Both the position numbers and the translations under genes were made by a program. Positions 58,035-64,000 of a stretch of DNA of 64,000 nucleotides are shown one piece after another. The stretch lies in contig NZ_CP045699.1 in assembly GCF_009601765.2 (NCBI RefSeq), positions 558,001-622,000 on the forward strand. The letters are read 5' to 3'. The number at the start of each line of letters is the position of its first letter. Position 1 is the stretch's first letter. The DNA comes from Vibrio algicola. Its GTDB lineage: Bacteria; Pseudomonadota; Gammaproteobacteria; Enterobacterales; Vibrionaceae. The notes beneath the pieces were generated by a model, which saw nothing but the letters and a program-made list of their open reading frames with translations, was not told the origin of the DNA and made no database searches.

Positions 58035-59267
58035 ATGCCATTTTCCGATTTTGATCACCAGATGATGTCTCAAGCCTTAACCTTAGCCAAGCAAGGTGTT
58101 TTTACTACTGCGCCAAACCCCAATGTGGGTTGTGTTATCACACTTGAAGATAAAGTGATTGGTGAAGGGGCGCATTTAAAAGCGGGACAACCGCATGCAG
58201 AAGTGCACGCATTAAAGCAAGCCTCAGAGCAAGCAAAAGGCGCAACGGCTTATGTGACGTTAGAGCCGTGTTCCCATTTTGGCCGTACGCCGCCGTGCGC
58301 AGAGGCGCTGATTAAAGCGCAAGTCAGCCGAGTGGTGTGCGCGATGCAAGATCCCAATCCTCAAGTCGCAGGTCGCGGTATTAAAATGTTGCGTGATGCA
58401 GGGATCCAAGTCGATGTTGGCTTATTAGAAGCCGATGCTGTTGCGCTTAATCGCGGTTTTATTAAACGCATGCAAACCGGTATGCCATTTGTTCAGCTTA
58501 AATTAGCGGCCAGTCTGGATGGTAAAACCGCATTTAAAAACGGTGAAAGCAAATGGATCACGGGCCCTCAAGCGCGTCAAGATGTGCAAGTGTTTCGAGC
58601 CAAAGCCGGCGCTATTTTATCAACCAGTAAAACCGTGCTCGATGATAACGCTTCGCTCAATGTTCGTTGGGATGATTTACCCGCATCGGTTTCTCAAGTT
58701 TATGAACAATCCTCGCTGCGCCAGCCGCTGCGTGTCATTTTAGATCGCAGTGACAAGCTAATAGAAAACACCGCCTTGCGAGCGAAAAGTAACTTAAACC
58801 TGTTTAAATCCTCGGGTGATATTTTATTGATCAAGGCTATCGATAATGTACCTACTGATAGCAGACCTGTTGAGAGTACGTCTGTTAATCGTGCCTCTGC
58901 CGAAAGCGCAGCTCTGATTGACGATAGTGTTGTATCCGTGCAGGCAAGATTAAAGCAAGTGCAATTAAATCACGCGCAACCCGTACAGTTTGATCTATCT
59001 TTATTATTAAAGCAGTTGGCTGATGAGCATAATATCAATCATATTTGGGTGGAGGCGGGGGCAACTTTAGCCACCAGTTTTATTGAGCAGGGCTTGGTTG
59101 ATGAGCTGATTGTGTATCTTGCACCAAAATTGATGGGCACCGATGGACGTGGTTTAACCCAAATTACAGGTTTAGAATCAATGCAGCAAGCGATTGATCT
59201 CACCATTAAAGATTGCCGCATGGTCGGCGACGATATTCGCTTGATTGCGACCCTTAATTCAAAATAA
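58035..59267 (+). CDS. ribD: Bifunctional riboflavin deaminase/reductase
   Basis: RibD deaminates and then reduces the pyrimidine intermediate of riboflavin synthesis. The 410-residue protein has the deaminase zinc motifs HAEVHAL and PCSHFGRTPPCAEAL and a C-terminal reductase domain (LKLAASLDGKTAF; WVEAGATLATSFIEQGLVDE). It is about 40 residues longer than E. coli RibD because of an insertion in the reductase half around residues 265-310, rich in Ser and Val. It lies 12 nt before ribE. Confidence 0.95.
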   Translation: MPFSDFDHQMMSQALTLAKQGVFTTAPNPNVGCVITLEDKVIGEGAHLKAGQPHAEVHALKQASEQAKGATAYVTLEPCSHFGRTPPCAEALIKAQVSRVVCAMQDPNPQVAGRGIKMLRDAGIQVDVGLLEADAVALNRGFIKRMQTGMPFVQLKLAASLDGKTAFKNGESKWITGPQARQDVQVFRAKAGAILSTSKTVLDDNASLNVRWDDLPASVSQVYEQSSLRQPLRVILDRSDKLIENTALRAKSNLNLFKSSGDILLIKAIDNVPTDSRPVESTSVNRASAESAALIDDSVVSVQARLKQVQLNHAQPVQFDLSLLLKQLADEHNINHIWVEAGATLATSFIEQGLVDELIVYLAPKLMGTDGRGLTQITGLESMQQAIDLTIKDCRMVGDDIRLIATLNSK

Positions 59268-59278
59268 AAAGAGATTGT

Positions 59279-59938
59279 ATGTTTACAGGTATTGTTGAAG
59301 CCGTTGGCACTATTTCTGCCATTATCCCTAAAGGGGAAGATGTCACCATTACAGTTGACTGCGGTAAATTAGATATGTCCGATGTGAAGTTGGGCGACAG
59401 TATTGCTACCAATGGCGTATGTTTAACTGTGGTGCAATTTTCTAGCCATAGTTATAGCGCTGACCTCTCTTTAGAAACATTAAAACGCACCGGCTTTACC
59501 CAATATCAAGTGGGCGATAACGTCAATCTTGAAAAAGCGATGCTACCGTCGACTCGTTTTGGCGGTCATATTGTGTCTGGTCACGTCGATGAAGTTGGAA
59601 CGATTATTGAGCGTCAACCTGTAGGTCGCGCAGTGGAATATTGGGTGCAAGTACCCAGTCATTTATCACGTTACATTGCCGAAAAAGGCTCGATCACCAT
59701 TGACGGTATCAGCTTAACGGTGAACGATGTGCGTAAAGACAGCTTTAAAATTACCATCGTGCCGCATACCTCGGCAGAAACCACGGTCGACAGTTTTGTG
59801 GTTGGGCATAAAGTGAACTTAGAAGTGGATATCATTGCACGTTATTTAGAACGTTTGATTTCAGGTAAGGCGCAAGATGAATCAACGCCTGAATCACTGG
59901 TAACGATGGATTTATTACAAAAGAATGGTTTCGCTTAA
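59279..59938 (+). CDS. ribE: Riboflavin synthase subunit alpha
   Basis: RibE (called ribC in E. coli) dismutates two lumazine molecules to riboflavin. The 219-residue protein has the N-terminal signature [10 protein letters not shown], two internally similar barrels ([29 protein letters not shown]) and the [13 protein letters not shown] motif. Length fits the family. It is co-transcribed with ribD and the ribBA-type gene. Confidence 0.97.
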   Translation: MFTGIVEAVGTISAIIPKGEDVTITVDCGKLDMSDVKLGDSIATNGVCLTVVQFSSHSYSADLSLETLKRTGFTQYQVGDNVNLEKAMLPSTRFGGHIVSGHVDEVGTIIERQPVGRAVEYWVQVPSHLSRYIAEKGSITIDGISLTVNDVRKDSFKITIVPHTSAETTVDSFVVGHKVNLEVDIIARYLERLISGKAQDESTPESLVTMDLLQKNGFA

Positions 59939-59985
59939 TTCTCTCAATCAGCGAGACCTTAATCTCAAATTTAAAGGACTTTAGC

Positions 59986-61098
59986 ATGGCAATTAGCAGC
60001 TCAAAACAGATTATTGAAGATATTCGTTTAGGTAAGATGGTCATTCTTATGGATGATGAAGATCGCGAAAATGAAGGCGATCTTATTATGGCTGCCGAGC
60101 ATATTACCCCAGAAGCGGTTAACTTTATGGCCACTCATGGGCGTGGTCTAATTTGTCTAACCTTAACCAAAGAGCGTTGTCATAATCTTGGCCTGCCACC
60201 AATGGTGCAAGATAATAACGCGCAATACACCACCAACTTTACCGTATCAATTGAAGCGGCAGAAGGGGTGACGACCGGTATTTCAGCCGCCGATCGCGCA
60301 GTCACCGTGCAAGCGGCAGTGGCAAAAAATGCCAAAGCAGTCGATTTAGTTCAGCCTGGACACATCTTCCCATTAGCGGCGCAAGAAGGCGGAGTTTTAA
60401 CTCGCGCTGGCCATACGGAAGCGGGGTGCGATTTAGCACGTCTTGCTGGCCTTGAACCTGCGTCTGTGATTGTTGAAATATTAAACGAAGATGGCACCAT
60501 GGCGCGCCGTCCTGATCTAGAAATATTTGCTGAAAAACACGGGGTTAAGTTAGGCACAATTGCTGATTTGATTGAATACCGCAATAACACTGAAACCACG
60601 ATTGAACGTGTTGCCAGTTGCCAACTGCCCACCGAGTTTGGTGATTTTGAGTTAGTGACCTACCGTGACACCATCGATAATCAAATCCATTATGCTTTGC
60701 AAAAAGAAACGGTTAAAAAAGGTGATGCACCGTTAGTACGGGTTCACTTACAAGATACGTTTACCGATCTTTTGCATTCAAACCGTGCCGCCGATCGCAG
60801 CTGGAGCTTAGATCGCGCGATGCAACGTATTGGCCGTGATGGTGGCGTGTTGGTAGTATTGGGGCACGAAGAATCACCTCAATCGATCATTAATAAAGTA
60901 AAAGCCTTTGAGCAACAAGATAACGCTACCGCGCCAGTGATGGCGAAAAAGCTAGGAACCTCACGCCGAGTAGGAGTAGGCTCTCAAATTCTTGCTGATC
61001 TAGGGGTGACAGATATGCGTTTATTGTCTTCGGCAACCAAACGCTATCATGCACTTTCTGGGTTTGGTTTGAATGTTGTCGAGTACGTTACCGAGTAA
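59986..61098 (+). CDS. ribB: 3,4-dihydroxy-2-butanone-4-phosphate synthase with a degenerate RibA domain
   Basis: The N-terminal half makes 3,4-dihydroxy-2-butanone 4-phosphate from ribulose 5-phosphate for riboflavin synthesis, with the active-site motif [12 protein letters not shown] and the [14 protein letters not shown] loop. The 370-residue protein is usually annotated RibBA. The C-terminal half (from about 205) resembles GTP cyclohydrolase II in its strands ([23 protein letters not shown]) but lacks the zinc motif (C-x10-C-x-C, as in HSECLTGDALFSLRCDC). It should therefore be inactive as RibA; a separate ribA must exist elsewhere. Confidence 0.93.
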   Translation: MAISSSKQIIEDIRLGKMVILMDDEDRENEGDLIMAAEHITPEAVNFMATHGRGLICLTLTKERCHNLGLPPMVQDNNAQYTTNFTVSIEAAEGVTTGISAADRAVTVQAAVAKNAKAVDLVQPGHIFPLAAQEGGVLTRAGHTEAGCDLARLAGLEPASVIVEILNEDGTMARRPDLEIFAEKHGVKLGTIADLIEYRNNTETTIERVASCQLPTEFGDFELVTYRDTIDNQIHYALQKETVKKGDAPLVRVHLQDTFTDLLHSNRAADRSWSLDRAMQRIGRDGGVLVVLGHEESPQSIINKVKAFEQQDNATAPVMAKKLGTSRRVGVGSQILADLGVTDMRLLSSATKRYHALSGFGLNVVEYVTE

Positions 61099-61099
61099 T

Positions 61100-61227
61100 T
61101 ATTTTCTTCGTACTTGAAGCTGCAGCTTTGTTGACCGCGTTTATTCCCCCCAATCATGTAGGCAAGCTACACTCATGGGGCTTCATAAACTTGTCGCCTC
61201 GCTGCAACCTCAATTACTTTGAAAATA
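61100..61227. mobile_element. MITE-like element, family B copy 2
   Basis: A 128-bp element between ribB and ribH, in the inverted orientation relative to copy 1. The ends read TATTTTCTTCGTACTTGAAG and, reverse-complemented, TATTTTCAAAGTAATTGAGG. The outer seven bases differ from copy 1 (TATCCCC) but match each other within the element. No coding capacity. Confidence 0.8.
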
Positions 61228-61385
61228 TAAGCGAGGGCATCTCGTTACTTGTTGATGGAAAACGCTTTTATTTGAGCGAGACGCTTTCAAGCAACGAGAT
61301 GCGAATTACCAATGGATATTGATCACAAATTTATGATAGAATCCGCCGATTCTCACTCTATAGAAAAACAGTTTAAGGATAACTT

Positions 61386-61853
61386 ATGAAAGTAATCGAA
61401 GGTGATTTCTCAGCACCGAACGCAAAAATTGCGATCGTGATTTCTCGTTTCAACAGTTTTATTAACGAAAGTTTACTTTCTGGCGCGATTGATACGTTAA
61501 AACGTCATGGTCAAGTGGCTGATGATAATATTACCGTTGTTCGTTGTCCTGGCGCGGTTGAACTACCACTGACTGCTCAATATGTAGCAAAAACAGGTAA
61601 GTACGACGCGATTGTTTCTCTAGGTACTGTGATCCGTGGTGGTACACCACATTTTGATTACGTGTGCAGCGAGTGTAATAAAGGTTTAGCTCAAGTGTCT
61701 TTGGAATACAGTCTTCCAGTGGCATTTGGCGTATTAACCGTTGATACCATCGATCAGGCGATCGAACGCGCAGGCACCAAGGCTGGTAATAAAGGGCAAG
61801 AAGCGGCTCTTAGCGCACTAGAAATGATCAACGTTTTAAATGAAATTCACTAA
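61386..61853 (+). CDS. ribH: 6,7-dimethyl-8-ribityllumazine synthase
   Basis: RibH condenses the RibD and RibB products to lumazine. The 155-residue protein has the signature [41 protein letters not shown] and the [15 protein letters not shown] loop with the catalytic His. An AAGGATAACTT site precedes the ATG. It is followed 33 nt later by nusB. Confidence 0.97.
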   Translation: MKVIEGDFSAPNAKIAIVISRFNSFINESLLSGAIDTLKRHGQVADDNITVVRCPGAVELPLTAQYVAKTGKYDAIVSLGTVIRGGTPHFDYVCSECNKGLAQVSLEYSLPVAFGVLTVDTIDQAIERAGTKAGNKGQEAALSALEMINVLNEIH

Positions 61854-61886
61854 TTTTTTGCAATCTAATTCCTAATGGGGGCTCGC

Positions 61887-62342
61887 GTGAAACCAGCCGC
61901 ACGTCGTAATGCACGTCAATTCGCACTACAAGCGATATATTCTTGGCAAGTCACAAAAGAAAATGTGGCAACTATTGAACATCAGTTTTTAACCGGTGAA
62001 AAGTATGATGAAGAAGAACATCATTCCAATGAACCAAGCCTAAAAGCGCCTGAAACCGATGTGGTTTACTTCCAAGATTTATTGTCTGGTGTTGTGAACA
62101 CTAACATGGAACTAGACAGCAAGTTGCGTCCATACCTATCTCGCCCTATGCAAGATTTGGATATGATGGAACTGGCGCTACTTCGTCTTGCTATGTACGA
62201 AATGACTAAGCGTGATGATGTGCCATATAAAGTTGTGATCAATGAAGCGATTGAGCTAGCAAAAGTCTTTGCAGCCGAAGATAGCCATAAGTTCATTAAC
62301 GGTGTGCTGGATAAAGCGGCGCCGCACGTACGCAAAAAATAA
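61887..62342 (+). CDS. nusB: Transcription antitermination protein NusB
   Basis: NusB with NusE binds boxA RNA in rRNA leader transcripts. The 151-residue protein starts at GTG 61887, giving [20 protein letters not shown], which matches E. coli MKPAARR. A GGGGG site precedes this GTG, while an ATG 12 bp earlier has no ribosome site. Other family motifs are [18 protein letters not shown] and [12 protein letters not shown] followed by [13 protein letters not shown]. Confidence 0.95.
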   Translation: MKPAARRNARQFALQAIYSWQVTKENVATIEHQFLTGEKYDEEEHHSNEPSLKAPETDVVYFQDLLSGVVNTNMELDSKLRPYLSRPMQDLDMMELALLRLAMYEMTKRDDVPYKVVINEAIELAKVFAAEDSHKFINGVLDKAAPHVRKK

Positions 62343-62397
62343 AATATTCGTATTTAGAATATTTTTCGCGAGAATATTTTGCGTTAAAATAAGTAAT

Positions 62398-62427
62398 GAA
62401 AAGGTCAGCCATGTGCTGGCCTTTTTT
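62398..62427 (+). terminator. Rho-independent terminator after nusB
   Basis: A stem (AAAGGTCAGC / GCTGGCCTTT, one G-U pair) with a short loop runs into a T tract. It separates nusB from thiL, which are often adjacent in one operon. Confidence 0.85.
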
Positions 62428-62463
62428 GTATAATCAATCCAATGTTTTCGCTCTAGTCTGATT

Positions 62464-62614
62464 TTATACCAATTCCATAAATTTAATGGTCGTTGAAAAT
62501 TGAGTACACAGAAAAGTGTCAAAGCCAATGGATGGCCTTTTCTTAAGCGACCAAGGACGGATCAGTGTCTTTTCGGCACATTCAAATTGATCAAATATTA
62601 AATGGAATGGGTAT
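62464..62614. mobile_element. MITE-like element, family C (complete copy)
   Basis: About 150 bp with terminal inverted repeats TTATACCAATTCCATAAATT at the left and, reverse-complemented, AATACCCATTCCATTTAAT at the right. The interior is also imperfectly self-complementary (GAAAAG...CTTTTC). Half copies lie at 34420-34505 and, more diverged, 25985-26045. TATACCAATTCC ends are common in extragenic elements of Vibrio and Shewanella. It fills the nusB-thiL gap. Confidence 0.75.
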
Positions 62615-62650
62615 TATTCAACTTTTGTCATTGTTATAAGTAGAGTTCGT

Positions 62651-63709
62651 ATGTCTGGTGAATTTAATTTAATCGACCGGTATTTTTCTCATCGTCAGGA
62701 AAATCGTTCGGATGTACAACTGGCTCTTGGGGATGATTGTGCATTGCTGACGGTGCCAACAGGCTATCAATTGGCGGTCAGCACCGATACTGTGGTGCTT
62801 GGAGTGCACTTTTTAGCCGACGCTAATCCGGCTGATATTGCCTATAAAGCTTTAATGTCTAATATCAGTGATTTGGCCGCGATGGGTGCTACGCCAGCTT
62901 GGTTATCAATGGCGATAAGCATGCCCAAGTTTGCTCAAGAGGTTGAGAATAATGCTACTCTAGGCACGGATGATTGGTTTACTGAAAACTGGCTAGAGGC
63001 ATTTTGTGACAGTATGTTTACTTTGGCCAATCAGCATAATTTGCAGTTAATTGGCGGTGATACCACCAATGGCCCACTGACGATCACCTTCACTATTCAA
63101 GGTTTTGTGCCATCAGGACAAGCAATGACACGAAGTGGCGCTAAGTTGGGTGATTGGTTGTATGTCAGTGGTAACCTTGGTGACAGTCAGGCTGGGTTAG
63201 AGGTAATATTAGATCCAAGCAAATCAAACAGGCCGCATGCGCAATATTTAGTACAACAACATTTTCGAGCTCAGTCTCGCATCAATTTTTCGCAATCTTT
63301 GCGTGGTTTAGCATCAAGCTGCATTGATATTTCCGATGGGCTGACTTCTGATCTTCTGCATATTCTCAAGCGTTCAAATGTTAGTGCTCGCTTGAATATT
63401 GATGCGTTGCCTGTTTCAATCCAAAGCTGTGACTTTTACGGCTCAATGGCACAAGCCCAACAAGCAGCGTTAACGAGTGGTGAAGAATATGAATTGTGTT
63501 TTACTGTCCCCGATCAATATAAAACAGAAGTTGATAAATTAGAGGCAACGTCGAATGAAAACTTTGCTAAGGCTTATTGTATTGGGCGAATTATTGCACA
63601 TCCAGAATTAACTCAACAACCAGAAATTCAATTGTATCTCGATGATAAATTACTTAATTCAAACAATAGCAGTAAACTGTTAACTGGTTTTGATCATTTC
63701 AAATCTTAA
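62651..63709 (+). CDS. thiL: Thiamine-monophosphate kinase
   Basis: ThiL phosphorylates thiamine monophosphate to thiamine pyrophosphate. The 352-residue protein has the N-terminal magnesium/ATP motif LGDDCALLTVP, ALMSNISDLAAMGATPAWL, LIGGDTTNGPLTITFTIQG and the C-terminal ISDGLTSDL and SGEEYELCFT motifs. It is slightly longer than E. coli ThiL (325). It lies 34 nt before pgpA. Confidence 0.96.
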   Translation: MSGEFNLIDRYFSHRQENRSDVQLALGDDCALLTVPTGYQLAVSTDTVVLGVHFLADANPADIAYKALMSNISDLAAMGATPAWLSMAISMPKFAQEVENNATLGTDDWFTENWLEAFCDSMFTLANQHNLQLIGGDTTNGPLTITFTIQGFVPSGQAMTRSGAKLGDWLYVSGNLGDSQAGLEVILDPSKSNRPHAQYLVQQHFRAQSRINFSQSLRGLASSCIDISDGLTSDLLHILKRSNVSARLNIDALPVSIQSCDFYGSMAQAQQAALTSGEEYELCFTVPDQYKTEVDKLEATSNENFAKAYCIGRIIAHPELTQQPEIQLYLDDKLLNSNNSSKLLTGFDHFKS

Positions 63710-63743
63710 TAACATCTTTAACGCTTAATAAAAAGGCAACAAC

Positions 63744-64000
63744 ATGTCCAATCAAGCAAGCAATGTAAACCCAAAATCGAGGATTAAACTTTCTAATCCA
63801 TGGCACTTATTAGCGGTAGGGTTTGGCAGTGGTTTGTCTCCGATCATCCCTGGAACCATGGGAACATTAGCTTCTATCCCTTTCTATTACCTCTTGGTTC
63901 AATTGCCGTTAATCGCTTATATCGTAGTGGTAGTGGCGTCTTATTTTATTGGTGTAACCATTTGCCAGAAAACCTCCGATGATATGAAAGTGCATGACCA
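63744..64000 (+). CDS. pgpA: Phosphatidylglycerophosphatase A, 3'-truncated by window
   Basis: PgpA dephosphorylates phosphatidylglycerophosphate to phosphatidylglycerol in the inner membrane. The first 85 codons are visible: MSNQASNVNPKSRIKLSNPW, then the family motif LLAVGFGSGLSPIIPGTMGT, a hydrophobic segment and the ICQKTSDDMKVHD region. The frame is open to the window end. The thiL-pgpA order is conserved. Confidence 0.94.
   Translation, partial: MSNQASNVNPKSRIKLSNPWHLLAVGFGSGLSPIIPGTMGTLASIPFYYLLVQLPLIAYIVVVVASYFIGVTICQKTSDDMKVHD

Noticed and set aside
57961..61385. Search for an FMN riboswitch in front of the riboflavin genes
   Set aside because: The gaps before ribD, ribE and ribB are only 12-75 bp, and the gap before ribH is the 128-bp element plus AT-rich sequence. 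The conserved RFN boxes are not present.

Overview
The window looks like chromosome 1 of a Vibrio or close Vibrionaceae relative. Gene content and order are gammaproteobacterial: lepA-lepB-rnc-era-recO-pdxJ-acpS, barA-rlmD-relA-mazG-pyrG-eno, tadA/mltF/purL, proS-trmO, metQIN/gmhB and nrdR-ribD-ribE-ribBA-ribH-nusB-thiL-pgpA. Several families are typical of Vibrio (DUF3622, DUF2860, DUF4250, a solitary autotransporter-like beta-barrel). No tRNA, rRNA, CRISPR array, prophage or intact insertion sequence was found. The first gene (lepA) and the last (pgpA) are cut by the window edges.

Layout. 0-6.3 kb: translation, secretion, RNA-processing and cofactor genes on the + strand. 6.3-7.6 kb: a small accessory island of repeats, hairpins and a lone GNAT acetyltransferase. 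7.7-18.4 kb: the BarA sensor kinase on the - strand, then rlmD, relA, a half-length mazG, pyrG and eno. 18.5-25.5 kb: tadA, mltF and purL, with a PurR operator in front of purL. 25.7-32.9 kb: a more variable region with DUF3622, an unusual RecQ-like helicase, a GreA/GreB-like protein, a DUF2884 protein, two outer-membrane beta-barrels flanking the remnant of an M13 peptidase, and two tiny conserved genes (DUF4250, yaeP). 33-43.2 kb: a Kch potassium channel, proS, trmO, an AbgT transporter, a fatty-acid desaturase with FabR-type operators, and metQIN with a MetJ operator. 43.6-46.3 kb: gmhB, an 0.86-kb nest of repeats, and an Mtr-type tryptophan permease with a TrpR operator. 46.6-53.3 kb: a Yej-type peptide ABC transporter operon ending in an MliC-like lipoprotein. 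53.6-57.3 kb: glyA with a PurR operator, two paralogous Sel1-repeat proteins and a small lipoprotein. 57.5-64 kb: nrdR, the riboflavin genes, nusB, thiL and the start of pgpA.

The genes mostly fall into known pathways: riboflavin synthesis, methionine import under MetJ, one-carbon and purine supply under PurR, tryptophan uptake under TrpR, lipid unsaturation under a FabR-like regulator, stringent response and nucleotide hygiene. I did not find a convincing undescribed multi-gene system. The least ordinary signals are: a 128-bp MITE-like repeat present twice with co-varying ends, once nested inside another repeat; a 150-bp MITE-like element; a RecQ-like helicase whose zinc motif is displaced by about 165 residues; a mazG reduced to its C-terminal half followed by an overlapping 42-codon ORF; a RibBA whose cyclohydrolase half has lost its zinc cysteines; and the M13 peptidase fragment.
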